Assembly (NCBI RefSeq): GCF_901709675.1
Contig: NC_051101.1
Coordinates: 5,476,501-5,540,500 of the forward strand
Length of the DNA stretch: 64,000 nucleotides
Reading direction: 5' to 3'
Source: Syngnathus acus
Taxonomy: Eukaryota > Chordata > Actinopteri > Syngnathiformes > Syngnathidae
Shown piece after piece: positions 47,201 to 59,560 of this stretch. A program made the position numbers and the translations under genes. Position 1 is the first letter of the stretch, and the number at the start of each line of letters is the position of its first letter. The notes beneath the pieces were generated by a model. That model saw only the letters and a program-made list of their open reading frames with translations, had not been told where the DNA came from and made no database searches.

Positions 47201-47850
47201 TCTGCAATAACTCACCAGGGTGGAAAGTGACTGATATACTGCCACCATGGCTCTTAGTCACATGAAGCCCTCACATTTGAGTTCAATAATTTTCCACCCA
47301 AGTAAGCTGAGCAGCTTTGTGTGCCCTCTCCATCCGTGTCTTAAGCCTGTGTACACTTAATGACCGACAGAGGGCAAAATCGTCCCCAAATTTCCCCCAG
47401 AGCACGTCAACCAAGTATTTATCAAGGTCAAAAAGTTATTGCAATAGATTATTTAAACGTACGTGTCCACTTATCTCAACTTGAAAAAATTAAGTTGGTC
47501 GAACTTTTACATGAGTAAAATAAAACTTAGTCAAATGAAAACCTGCAAGAGATGGCAGTTTTTTTTTGCCAGATGTCTGGAAATACTTTGACTGCGATTA
47601 AAAGTCTAATAGTCGTTATATTGCAATGTAAACCATAAAAAGTAGGCTGTATTAAAACTAACGGCATTACACTTCTTTTGGCTGTAAAAGTATTACATCT
47701 CTCTGGCAACTATCCGTTCAAAAGCATTTAAAACAACTCCAATTACATAAAAGTAGTTCAAATGAAAGAATACAATGATTTAAAACAAATAAATACCAAA
47801 AAGCAAAGCATGCAAGATTCCTTCACAAGAAGCAAAATCAAATACTAGCC
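44216..47850. other. Gene-poor region upstream of prss35
   Basis: Non-coding, AT-rich, probably the prss35 5' UTR intron in part. A C-rich segment at 45190-45340 (CCCTGCCCAACACCCGCCCT) stands out in composition and may be an unnamed repeat. Nothing else is recognised. Confidence 0.5.
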
Positions 47851-47854
47851 CTAC

Positions 47855-48200
47855 CTGCTTGCATCCGATTGATGGAGATGAGAAATCCGCAATATCTTGT
47901 TTCTTTGTCCTAAAACATGCACAAAGAATGTCCTTTTTTTTTTAACAAAAAGAAGAACAAACGGCAGTTAATTCATCCTAGACGTCCTGGCATCAGCAGG
48001 GCGACAGCTCCTCTCTCCTCATTGCTCCTTCTAAGTGGCTGCACAGAAAGTTGAAAGCACTTGATGCTGAGGAGGGAGGGGGAGGCAAGCACAATCTGAA
48101 AAAGACGGTTTTTTTCCCCCTCATCTCTCTCTGGTGACAAAGCCTTGTGGGTGGTGCTAGAGAAAGCGGCCCAAGCAAGTCACAGCGTTGTATTCAGTAG
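47855..48200 (-). other. prss35: Candidate prss35 5' UTR exon and promoter
   Basis: On the minus strand a good donor (GCAG|GTAGGG, exon end about 47855) precedes more GC-rich sequence up to 48200, the only such patch between prss35 and me1 on this side. The prss35 coding exon has an acceptor just before its ATG, so a leader exon must exist somewhere upstream. This placement is a guess from composition and one splice signal. Confidence 0.2.
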
Positions 48201-48849
48201 AAGCTGCACTGCACAAGAGATGCAATGGTGTGAGACCTGCTCATCGAGGCACAAAACAGGAGCACAATCAAGCCTCATTTTGTCTGTGGGACTTTGCAGG
48301 AATTACTTCCACTGGTCTCACATCAATAGTGTGGGAGCGCTACGGATTTGAATTCCTGTCAACATCTGCAACACTTTCCCTCCAAAATGAAGTGATACAA
48401 TTGTGAGGACAAAAAGACACTTACAAACAATGACACATCCTTCCATGTTATTAAGTAAGTCTGCACAAACTGCTGATTTAAGAGTACAGAGTAACATATG
48501 AAGAAAACACTTTTCAAATTATTTATTTGTCACTCGCTTGTGCCACAGTGCTCCAAATAAGAGGCAAAGTGTGCTTGCTACAAGTTGCTTATTTGACGGT
48601 CACAGTTGAAGTTTAATTATACTTGCATGTAAAACACAAAAAAAGATTAAAACATTATATATCGTAACACAAAAATATTCAGCCAGACCGTATAATTTTA
48701 AGAAAACAAAAGTCAGCTAGCGTAATGCTAACATACTATAACAAAAATTCCTTAGTGCTGCCCGCCATGTAATTACACTTGATTGCTTGAAAATCAGTGG
48801 GGGGACTAAAGTGTAGGGGGATTAGTTACTTTGGGCAAGAGGTGGGGAA

Positions 48850-49065
48850 CACCTTGGACTGGTCCTAAGCCTCAATCATTGGAGTGTAGAGAGACGGTTG
48901 TTCACGTTCAGATTCCCACATATGGACAATTTAGAGTGTTCAGATAACCAGATGTGTTTTTGGACTCTGGAAGGAAGCCCACACAAGCACAGCGAATACG
49001 TGCTAACTCCACACAGAAAGGCCGGAGGAAAGATTCAAACTCCAGAACTATGATGTAGATTATAT
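48850..49065 (-). repeat. High-copy fish interspersed repeat, reverse orientation
   Basis: GGACAATTTAGAGTGTTCAG, TGTGTTTTTGGACTCTGGAA, GGAAGCCCACACAAGCACAG, CTAACTCCACACAGAAAGGC and CCGGAGGAAAGATTCAAACT follow in order the reverse complement of a familiar fish repeat (TTTGCATGTTCTCCCCGTGC family). It is diverged by point changes. Confidence 0.65.
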
Positions 49066-49896
49066 TATCATCAAGCATGTTATTTTTCTATTAATAAACA
49101 ACACTAATCAAGCAAAAGTATGTATTGCAATATTTCTAAATTGAACATTGAATTACAGTTTAAGTGCAACCTGCAGAGCGAGTACAGATTGACCTTGTGA
49201 TTGAGGATTGTGGAATGTAATTTTATGGAGATAAAAATGGGGGTGATCTGCTCTCTTTCTCACGAGAGAGAAGGTTTTTATTTGGTGATGTTTGTTTCTG
49301 TTGGATGCATGCAACTGTGGCCACTATAAAAAAAAATGTATGTACCCACAATTTATTTATATAACCTTCTCGTATGTGATTATAGGGAAGGAGAGCAGGT
49401 GCACCTACATTTTGCGGATCCATCCCAAATTCGACATATTAGTTCAGCTGGTATTTTGTGGGATTCTACCAAATGAAGTACACATGGAAGACTGGCAAAT
49501 TATGTTGCACATCTGTTTTTGTCTCATCTCTTTTGGTCTCAGCAAACTTCATATGCACCAACACAGCTTTGATTTGGTGTATGTATTATTAACTGTTTCA
49601 AGCGGGAGGGAAAAAGAGTAAAAATACTTATATAGAATCCCTTACTTGGCTGTGTCCTTCTAAGCCATCTGTTTATAATATTCCACCACTGATGACGGTG
49701 CGAGTGCTTCTGTGCGTGTGCAAATGCTTGGGAGAGGAAGGAAGTGGTCAGGAAGACCCGGGTGGCCATGCACACCTGATGTAGCTTGTTATAAAGCTCC
49801 TGATGCAGATCATCATTATATGAGCACGATGACCACACATGTGGGTGTGCACATTATGAATAAACTATAGGGCACAATCTACTATTTATAGTTGCA

Positions 49897-50103
49897 GTGG
49901 AGAAATATTTTCTTCTATCTAGCAGGGGCCTAATAGAAAATCAATGGGAAGCACTGCCCAAGATCAATGCTAAGTACATACAAGTTGCAACAGTTCCCTT
50001 GGAGACGAAGCTCTTGGCGCAATTGGACGAGCATTTTCCCAAACTGCTGGAGATCATCAGTAAGGGAGGACGTGTGATAAAGCAGACCACCAGGACACAG
50101 TAG
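49897..50103 (+). pseudogene. Gene-like fragment resembling SAMD3-like multicopy fish family
   Basis: The frame contains IENQWEALPKINAKY, then TVPLETKLLAQLDEH and FPKLLEIISKGG, before a stop at 50101. This resembles from memory the repeated fish proteins annotated as SAM-domain-containing 3-like (pattern RWPALF...INAEF.R.TTVPLE..FMAKLDEYTPKLM...KGGAAG). An acceptor-like TTCTATCTAGCAG precedes it at about 49915-49928. Only this short block is present and the downstream part is missing, so it looks like a relic or orphan exon. No function can be given. Confidence 0.35.
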
Positions 50104-50194
50104 GTTTTAAATATAGTTGTGAGTGAGCTGGCAGTGGGATCCATAGTTGAAAAGTTGGGCTCTGTGTGATTTTCATTTAATAGTTAATAATTGA

Positions 50195-50440
50195 CGGCAT
50201 GGAGGCCAACGGGTTTGCACGTCTGCCTGACAGTTCAGAGGCTGAGGGTTCAACTCCAGGCATGGGTGTGGAATTTGCATGTTCTCCCCGTGCTTGCATG
50301 AGTTTTCTCAGGATACTCCAGTTTCCTCCCACATTCCAAAAACATAGGTTCACTGAAGACCCTATGTTGTCCTTCGGTGTGGAAGTGGTCAAGCTGACCT
50401 GAATCGCCTTAGCAATGAGGACAAAGAGCGTTAGTCCATG
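50195..50440 (+). repeat. Fish SINE-like interspersed repeat with tRNA-type box B
   Basis: The unit reads TTTGCATGTTCTCCCCGTGC, ATGAGTTTTCTCAGGATACT, CCAGTTTCCTCCCACATTCC, AAAAACATAGGTTCACTGAA, the same family as the reverse copy at 48850. Near its 5' end GGTTCAACTCC (50247-50257) fits the RNA polymerase III box B consensus GGTTCGANTCC, which suggests a tRNA-derived head. It lies just after the SAMD3-like fragment. Confidence 0.65.
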
Positions 50441-53400
50441 AAAAAATTAGGTCACTAGTAGGATATTAAATAAATGCTCATAATGGTTCTCTGGGTTTTT
50501 TTTTGTTTGATGAAAACTACCACATGTTTTGTGGGAAAATTTGAGTGATATTGTTCAACACTGTTGCATTTCAGTCTGACAACCGCATCCATTCCATTGT
50601 TAGTAGTAATATGGTTTGGTTGTGAAGCAAATTCTACAGAACAATGCTCCTGATAATTTAAAACTTGCTGCATCTTATTTATTTAATCTCCTTTTGTTGT
50701 TCTACTTTCTTTCTCACAGTTTACTGGGTCAACCTGGGACCTCCGGTATCGTATTCCGTGCCATATCATGTGGAAAGGTATGTTAGTATGACAACAAAAT
50801 TCCTTCAATCCTATACCTCGTTGTAAAGATAAAGATTGCACTTTCTTTACTATACAACCGCCTTATATAAATTTAGAGAGAGAGGCAGCTTCCTCACAAG
50901 ATTTTCTGTAAGTCTAAGAGTATACATATGAGCCACATCAATGTCCTACCGTTTAACAGTTAGAAAACAACATGATCTTTGTATTACACAGAAATATTAC
51001 ACGCTCAATCACACCATCACTCTGTGGGAACTGACCCCACCTTGCTGGCACGGAAGTGTGGAGAGTGTTAATACATTACAAACGGGTATTGTTAAAGTGA
51101 AGAAATATTTGACCAAATATGTTTTGATTGGTTCTGTTCACTACTAAATTTAATTTAATTTTCAATGTTCATGTTTGAGAGTCAACTGCTGTCACCAATG
51201 CTGTGTTAAAAACATTTTCCCATTTTCAAAGGTATCAAGGAGTCAAGCCTCTGCTTGTCGTCTTTGGTTTTGTGAAAAGCAGTGAGACGTATTTTTAGAG
51301 AGGTCGGGCCTGTGTACAGAGGATAGAGGGTCTTTTGTGCCCGTTGTCACACCCTCATGGGAAGTGCTCCCTTTGCGCTCTGCTGTGGTCGATACGTAAT
51401 TATTGGCGATATAGTAAACTGGGGGAAATAGTAAAGCTCACCCTTTGCCAACCTTTTTGTTTTAACACATTTTTACAAAAGGGGGCAATTCTGATTCCGA
51501 CTTTATCTTAGAAAACCTAAGTGCCTCTAGTTGTAAATATCAAAGATATTAAAGGCTGTCACCATTGCACAGACCTCTTTAATAAATCCACTCAGAAGGC
51601 TGCAGTAGGCTACAGTTCACTTCCACTGGCTTTATTTTGACAACTGAAAGGTCTTTTAGCAAGGCTCCTCACAGCTTTGCTCTAAACAGACCACCATTGA
51701 TATCCCAGGAATCCTTACCTTACAAATGCGCACTTGCACACACACGCGCAATCACACACACGTGCGCACACAACACGATACTCAAATTTATTGCAAACTT
51801 TTCTGTGATTATTCAGTAGTAATCGGTAATTATTTTATCTTTTCAGAATGTTTCAACGACTCCATTTTTTATGCTTACCTCATGGTATTATTTCAATATC
51901 CCATAGCTCTATATTACAAGTCAAACCTTGCTCCATAGAAGCACGTCCTGATGGGATATGTTGTGTTTGGCTCATCCTCTAATGAAAACAAGAAAGCTGG
52001 CTTTAGCTTTCACTTTAATGATAAACATCTATAGTCTATTGACCCAGTGACTATGCACGTTGAGTTATCGACTGTAAATGTGGATATCTAAATGTTTATA
52101 TCACACCTAGAATTACAATGCTAACATACTTATGTCAAGCAGATTTTTTGTTGCTGTCATGATCTTGTCTTCACCTAGCCGATATTTTATGAAGTGCTTC
52201 ACAGTGTTACCAAAATACTGTTGCTGATAAGCAAAATAAAGGCAGATGTTCAACAATTCTCAAGTTAAAGTATAAATCTTTTTAACATCAGTCCAGGTGT
52301 TTATTTCATGCTTCGAAATAAATTTTCAAACCTGGGGCGTCATTGAGGTAAAACAGCTGTGAAACTTGGTTGAATGAACAAAATTCTGTGAATAATCATT
52401 CAGCAAACATTGAATTCTTTTCATGGGATTATTGGTGGGACCACCATATATATTGTGAATGTTAGCATCTGTGAGTCTGTGAAAACCATGCTGGATCAAA
52501 TGGATCAGTCAAATGAGGCATACTGACAAACAACAATGAAATTATAATGATTATAAAATAAAATATTGGACTGATTTAGCCATTCAGCCATTACTGCATG
52601 TTGAAAGTGTACACACCATTCATAATAGTGGTACATAAGGGTACCTGGTACTCGCCCTAGTAAAAAAAAAAAAAAAACACTATTCCTAACATGAAATGAA
52701 AACCAATGACGAAAATATGTTTGGAAATAAAAAATTAAAAAAAATGAATTGGGAATATGAGGTGTTGAGCATGGCACTGTTGGGCTGGATTACACTTCAT
52801 GGTTCAAGTGACAATTCTGATGTTGCTCTGAAATAGCAAAATACAGATATGGCTCATGGGAGCATCATAGTTGTGATGCAATAGCAGGGACATTGCAGCT
52901 AATAAAGACGCTAACTTTTAAAGCTAACTAAGGTATAAAAGTTCAAAAGTGTCTTGGGCAGAGTGCTTTGACAACATGCAGATCGGGATCTCTGACTTGA
53001 AAACAGATCAGAATGTGCTCTTGTATGTATGAGGCTGAGTTTATGTGTGTATGTGTTTACACTGACTGCCCATATTTTCTTTTTCTGCTGCAATAAAAAC
53101 ATAAAAATACCATTCCACATCACACGCCTGTTTGCATCTGAAATATGCACCACAGATCCCTTATTATACATTGAGAATAAACCAGCAACTCAGCAAAGTA
53201 CCTGCTTGCATTTTTTCTGCCCCAAATATCTGTGGATGTGGGGTTTCTCCTCATGACTGATGAGCTTGTCATTTGCTTCCGAAAGCCCCAAAGTACATTA
53301 AGGCTTAGATGAACGTTCTTTGAAATGGTACTTGAGACTACATGTGGAGCTTGTTAACTGACTTCTCTCTGACATGCAGTGGGAATTATATACAGGTCCT

Positions 53401-53560
53401 ATAGCTCTGTGGATCCCATGCTGAAGCTCTGTTTTCACTAAAATGCATGACCGGTAGCCCATCAAACCATTAACCGAACATTTATCAAGAACTGAGGTCT
53501 GGAAAAGGGATGGATGGAATAAAATGTCATAAGACATATACTAGTATAGTGGAGCATATA
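50441..53560. other. Intergenic, mostly featureless
   Basis: AT-rich DNA. A CA/CG-alternating short repeat lies at 51730-51778 (CACACACGCGCAATCACACA). Sequence about 51180-51420 is more GC-balanced and could be a conserved element. No gene is supported; open frames here are short and lack coding character. Confidence 0.55.
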
Positions 53561-53563
53561 AAG

Positions 53564-54423
53564 CAGGGGTGTGCAAACTATTGTGCTCAAGCGTCACATT
53601 TGATTTAAAAAAATAAAAATAAAAAACAGACAGATGGACCTCGTGGGCAAGGTAAAATAGTCAAAATGTGTATATAACACATTTAACTGTTTATTCTGTT
53701 AATACTCATTTTTTTAAATTTGTTTTAAAATCTAGAATAAATGCTATTTTTATGTTTTTCATTTTCTATTGGAGTTATGAATTTAGAATTATTTACAACA
53801 AATTAATTACTAGACTCCTTAACGTCTATTTGCCAAACAAGCATCTAAGGTGGAGGAGTTGCCTTCAGTGCTACAAAGGCATATTTGATCAAGTATTCAT
53901 GCATCTTCCTGTTAACTGATCTTCAGCATGTCTGCACTGCGACCTGAGAACTGCTTAGACAAGCAAAATATGACGTTTTTATCTCTGAGTGTTTACATTG
54001 AGGATTTGGAAAGACAAGGTGTTTTCAATTCACATTACCCTGCCAGAACTTGAGACATGAGAGAGGAAGAAGGTGCAGATAGATCAAGGTACTTTTGAGA
54101 TGGTTAACTGATGTAATTGAAGAAGAATTCCCGCTTCAGATATGTTGTCTTATTTCATTTCAAAAACATTCATTCATAGTCAAAGGAATGATTGGAATTA
54201 TGAGGCTAGCAAGAGGGAACATAAAAATATTGTGCAAATAGTTATGGGGTAGCAAAATTATGTACAGTATGACATGGTTAGAAACAAGCAATAGAGTGTA
54301 ATTATGGATTGAAATATTCACACATTTTCATGGGTTTTATCAAGTAAAGCTGAAGAATGTCAAAGTGGGCCCCACATCCTACAATTCTGATGTGGCCCTT
54401 GGTGCAAAGTTTAGTCACCCCTG
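53564..54423 (+). mobile_element. hAT-like non-autonomous DNA transposon (0.86 kb)
   Basis: The left end is CAGGGGTGTGCAAACTA and the right end, read on the other strand, CAGGGGTGACTAAACTTTGC, a clear terminal inverted repeat of the hAT/Charlie type. The right sub-terminal part (GGGCCCCACATCCTACAATT and CTGATGTGGCCCTTGGTG) is also typical. The interior is AT-rich with no transposase frame. The flanking eight bases do not match, so the target duplication is lost or the border is slightly different (the ends may extend to AAAGCAGGGGTG). Confidence 0.65.
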
Positions 54424-54900
54424 CTTTTGGGGTCAAAAAGATTAAATAAACACACTTTAGAACTACTTAAATGCCTTAATCGCCCTCCTTTCCTGGACAA
54501 AACGAGAGAATTTGTTGTAGTACCGTGGCACCTTTTTGATGCTTTAATGTTACTTTAAATAAGACTGTGTTGAGAAGGTTTTTTTCTTTCTTTTTCTGTG
54601 GACAAACTGAGGCCCACAAAGTTTCAATTTGTTTTTCAGATCTGTTTTGAAAAACCTACTAGGCCCACTAGACTGGGATTTCATCATGCTGTCATTCTGT
54701 ATGACACACCTTGATTTGTGGGCACAATTATTATTAAAAGTGGCCAAATCATACTGACATGTTCCCACATGAATGGAACAAACAGACTCCAAGGCAATAC
54801 TCATATTGAGAAAAAGTAAAAAAGTATATCTAACCATTTTTATAATGCATATAATTTTTAATTTGTACAAAAATAACAGCAACCAAAGAAACATTATATA

Positions 54901-54990
54901 GAAATATAATAATATAATAAAAACAATAATAATACATTACTATTGTTGTTGTTATTATTGTTAATATTTATTGTTATTATTATTATTGTA
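54901..54990 (+). repeat. AAT/ATT trinucleotide-rich tract
   Basis: Runs of AATAAT and then TTATTATTG with several interruptions. Simple sequence only. Confidence 0.75.
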
Positions 54991-57900
54991 AAAGTATAAC
55001 AAGAGCTATTGTTTTTTAAGGGTTTAGTTTCACAGGAGTTCACCAAACACAGATTCAAAAGATCTGAGAAGAAAGTGGGCAACCAATCTAGTTGATATGG
55101 TAACTGCCAAGCAACATTGACTTGTATGTAAAAATAGACTAGTATGTCATGTTTTTTGGCAGCTATTGACCATAAATCCTCACCCCTCCCTACTGATTGA
55201 TGCAATGAAGGCAATGCCACAAAGCTGCACAGTAAAATATGACCATGACTGTTTCTGCAATTGAAACAAAATCACATTTTATGTTAAGAAATGTTAATTT
55301 CCTAGGTTTAAGGTTGCAAGTGTGTCCTCAGGACATGTTTAGGTTTTCCTTTAATGCTCTTGAGCCATTCTGATCAAGCTCCTTCTCACACTACACATCA
55401 ACTCAGCTTTCTCTAATAACGTAAGACAGGAAAGCTGCAGCTTAAACTTCTCTATTTTTTCCACCTTCCCAAATATCCCTGGGCTAAAACAGTGGTACAT
55501 TATGACCAGACATCAATGAAAGAGCACATTGATTTGAGTGGCTGGGGGAAGGTCCTGTAAGGACCGACAGGAAAGCAAGAAAGAAAAGTGTGACGGCAGA
55601 CTTGCAGTATCCCCTACATAACATTTACCCACCATTTCCTCTGCTGATAGGCTACTGTTGGTCCTCGGCATGCCTGGAAACTTTGGACCACATTGGTATA
55701 AGGTCAAAAAAAAAAAAAGAAATCTGTGGGATGAAAACATTTGCCATTTCCTTCTGAACCCATCTCGGAAGCAAATGGTGTGAAAGTTGTTCTGTAAAAT
55801 ATTTTAGCATTGTCTGGCATATTCTGATTCCATTCTGAGTCAATTTCAGAAATTCAAAGTTCAAAGAGTTTCCCAGAGGTGAGTACATGCCGGAACAGTT
55901 TTAATATGACTCATTTATAGCCTTGTACTTTCACCTGTATAAACTCATTTCACCAATGGGCATTTTGCATGAATACAGTTGACTGGATTTGACCCCAATT
56001 GAAGCAGCTCGTGCTTGCAGGAGCCTGAAGTACAACAAGTACATTTAGAAGCAATTGGGTGGATAACAAATTGTTGTCCAGGGAGATTATAGAGTTCCTA
56101 CAGGCACTTGGAGACAATGGTTAGATCGTCTTCATATTTGCTTTTCTAATCTAATCAAGTTATTGATACTTTTAATTATCTACAAATATCATAAAACAAC
56201 GGTGAATTAATATTATTACGTACTGACAAAAGATGATATTTAAAATAGAGCTCATGAGCTAAGAGCACCACAACCATGTAATTATTGTTCATTGTTGTTT
56301 TATGCTGACATTCACATGTTCCTTCCATCTTATCTGTAAATCATAAAGATTATACTTGTCCTTGACCACTGCAGAATTGCAGATTGATGTCCTCGGATTC
56401 ACCTATCTACTGATTGAAATTCAAATAATTAAAAAAACAACAACACTGCAATTATAATGGACATCAATCAATCATACATGGATTTTCCCTATTCACAAAT
56501 CGGCCCTTGTGACAAAATTACGTCATTCCAGCAACCACACTGCTTCATGTGGCATCCTCATTTCCCACATTTTCCATACTGGACAACTATAAACATTTGT
56601 AACATATGTGGACAGTCAGTGTGGAAAAATATGGCGAACGAGCAAAAGCTGATGGGAATAGCATGTTGTGATGGGTCGTTTCTTGATCTATCAGTTGCTA
56701 TGAAATTACTGTGGTCCTTTTTTGCTTTATCCTTTTATTATGTCACCTTTATTCTGTCATATAAGCCTGGTTCTTTGATGTATCACGTGCGATGCAGTTG
56801 CTCTGATCCTTTTAAGCTTTGTCCTTTTATTATGTCACCGTTATTATGTCATATAAGCCTGATGTCTCATGGTTTACAAACTCGAGTTACACAGTGACTA
56901 ATTGTCAGTACGTCGAGCTCACTCCCAGGAAGAATGTCAAGTTTTGTCTTTACGTCCAGCCCTGCTCTCTTATACTTTTCAACTTCCCTGTCATGTTTGC
57001 ATCTGGGTCCAAATCCTACACGTGACATCCCAATTCTTTGTTTCCATTTCATTTTGTTAAATGTACGTACACTGTGTTGTTCATAAGATGTAGATACTCT
57101 TTACTCCCTCCTACAGTCTGGCTTAAGGCTATAGCTAGATACTAACTAAAAACATCAGACTCAGTCATCCAGCTACAAAAGTGTAAATGCAGACAATCAG
57201 GTGATAGAGAAATCCACATGACAGACATTGAAGAAGTGCTGATGGTGAAGTGCAGACCGTTTTATCTACAAAGAGAGTTCAGTGCTGTGTTCATGCGAGC
57301 AGGCTGTTTCCCAAAGACTCCAGAACTATTCCTGCTGCATGATCTCATAGATAAACAAGAATGCTCAACCAGATGCCATGTTTGCTGCAGCGGCACATTA
57401 CAGAAAATTGTCAGTAGGCAAGATTTTCCATGGCTAATGGAAGATAGATAAAACAAAAGAAAAATATGAAAGAAAAGGAAAGAAAATGTCAATAGGCTCA
57501 TTCCCAAATGCAAAACCAATATATGTGGGTGGCCACTGTATTATCATGAAAGCACAAACATGTTATGAAAACAACTCAACTTTTTTTAAATTGTGTTTTT
57601 ACATACAATTATCTGTTCTCCATTTGGTAGTTGAATTTGTTTCAATGCAGTAAAGCAAAAGCGTAGAAATGATCAAATAATGAATTGTGTTGGCTGATAT
57701 CCTGCATTCATTTCTTTTTTTAGTTGCGCAAATGTAGACAATGGCTTTTTTTTGGAAGCACTGTATTTGTTGAGACAAATACCTATTTTATTTCGATGAG
57801 ATTCATCATGTCTATAATGCTATAAATAGATTATTTTGTTCAGACAAACTTTTGTCCACATGGTGATACAATTTTCTGCATTAGGTCAGCATTAGGGCAG

Positions 57901-59319
57901 TGGTGGGAATAACCACCATACTAATAACCAATTATTAGTTGGCTGGCATGCAGACTTTTTCTCACTTCAATCAATATATAAAAAACATGCAAACATATAG
58001 AGAGTATTGACCAAGATGACAAATCCCAGACAGCCCTGTGTTCACTCTATTTGCTCCCTTGATAGAAACATGAAGATTACACTGGCCCAGAGTGCTTCCC
58101 AAATCTCTCCCAGCATTCCGCATGCTCTTTAACTGCCAAATGGCGTCCTGCCTGAACCTCCAAAATAACTTCCCGCTCCTGATAGCAAAACAGAAGGCAG
58201 ATGTTTACCGTCCAGATTTCAAATGAGAGAAATCCCGATAAGCGCAAAAATCTACGTTAAGTTGAAGCAGGCTGGAGAAATCCTTATTGCTGTATACACA
58301 CTCAGGTCAAATATGAGGTACACCTATGCAAACTAATGAAATCCAACACAACAGAATGAAATGCATTCATGAAGACAACGATACTTGGTTTGATTATATC
58401 TGGTCGGATCAGCATTTGTATCGGTCACCTTATTCTGTCCATACTTCAACTACAATTTAGCAATGATAACGTTTCTCCTAAACTCAGCTCTATGTTAGCG
58501 CTTGTGAGATTGTAGCTGGAAAATGTTGCATAACAACTGTAACTGTGCCAATCCTGACCTCGGCTTCAAATTTCCTTGCGTCATTCCCATCACACATACC
58601 GTGCCATGTTAAGGATCTTGATTGTAAGAAATGTCACATGAGCATGAATTCAAGCAATATAAGCATTTGTAATCAATTTCGTCATGCTTATTACTCAAAG
58701 AAAAGTAATATTATCACGGCTAGCTGGTTCTCCAATATCTAACTATGGGCCTGCAAAAAATATATACTCAAAGTGAAAAGTAAACAAAATACGGCAAAGT
58801 GTATGAATAAGGAAATAATAATGATGAACTCGTCGCAATGCACAGACACATTTTTTTTTTATTTACTCAATTTGGAATCTGGGCCTGTTTAAGAGAATGC
58901 AAGGCAGACACAGCCGAAAGCGGATATACAAGTTTATTTCCAGCTTCTCCCAACTAATGGAAAATCATTTAATTGATATGCATATTGCAGTATGTCGATG
59001 GCACAGAAATAACAAATAATAACTTTCCATCAAATTAATATACAATGTCACACAGGTAAACTGGAGCAGAAATTCGAACCCAGACCTTTATGTTTTCCCA
59101 AATGCAATGGAAATTCAATTGTTTTATTTCAATATTGCCAGGTGATTTATTCAGTGGCATACTTTCAAACGTTAATTGTGATAATTTAATAATTTAATCC
59201 ATTACATTGTTTCCAATGGTATTGTACTTTAACTCATCGTCCACCCGGGACGACACTTTGCTCATAAAGACTTTAATGGTTCCAATAAAGTGATTTGTTG
59301 ATGAAGTGCAGTCGTGTGC
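54991..59319. other. Intergenic region upstream of me1
   Basis: No gene seen. A diverged direct duplication (56714-56769 and 56807-56860; shared GTCCTTTTATTATGTCACC and TATGTCATATAAGCCTGA) lies in the middle. Sequence about 58010-58260 is less AT-biased and a possible conserved non-coding element. The rest is AT-rich and featureless. Confidence 0.5.
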
Positions 59320-59431
59320 CTTCTGCGGCTGAGGTGTGGTCACGTCTCGGCTTGGCTTGGCTTGGCTTGGACCTGCACGTCGCATCCACTTGTTGTGTTC
59401 AGAGCAGTTGTCGCTATTTAGAGACATCAAC
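59320..59431 (+). promoter_or_regulatory. me1: me1 proximal promoter / 5' UTR
   Basis: A small GC-richer segment before the me1 start codon. It contains four tandem GGCTT units (about 59349-59370) and CACGTC. No TATA box is clear. The reading frame of exon 1 stays open back to a GTG at 59336 but has no upstream ATG there. The transcription start is not determined. Confidence 0.45.
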
Positions 59432-59560
59432 ATGGCACACGGGCTGGCTCGAAAGGAATCCGGCGACCCGTTGATGTCCAAATCAGACGACAACAGGAGA
59501 ACTTTCTTGTACACAAAAAAGAGGGGCTATGAGGTTACCCGAAACCCTCACCTCAACAAA
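59432..59560 (+). CDS. me1: NADP-dependent malic enzyme ME1, first coding exon (partial gene)
   Basis: 43 codons from ATG 59432 to donor AAA|GTAAGT at 59560, phase 0. The end KKRGYEVTRNPHLNK is the N-terminal signature of vertebrate malic enzymes ME1 and ME3. Exon 1 of human ME1 also ends at NPHLNK. ME1 is the cytosolic enzyme that oxidises malate to pyruvate and CO2, making NADPH. The exon lacks a long Arg-rich mitochondrial presequence as in ME3, and its neighbours are prss35 and snap91, so ME1 is chosen. The first 28 residues (MAHGLARKESGDPLMSKSDD and after) are longer than the human start and poorly conserved. The next exon (expected to begin with a [DG]-x-AFTLEERxQL-like string) was not found before 64000. 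Confidence 0.85.

Noticed and set aside
59336-59431. In-frame N-terminal extension of me1 that would look like an Arg-rich mitochondrial presequence
   Set aside because: The frame is open but begins at a GTG; there is no upstream ATG in it. Vertebrate initiation at that codon is unlikely, and this stretch is better read as 5' UTR containing a GGCTT repeat.
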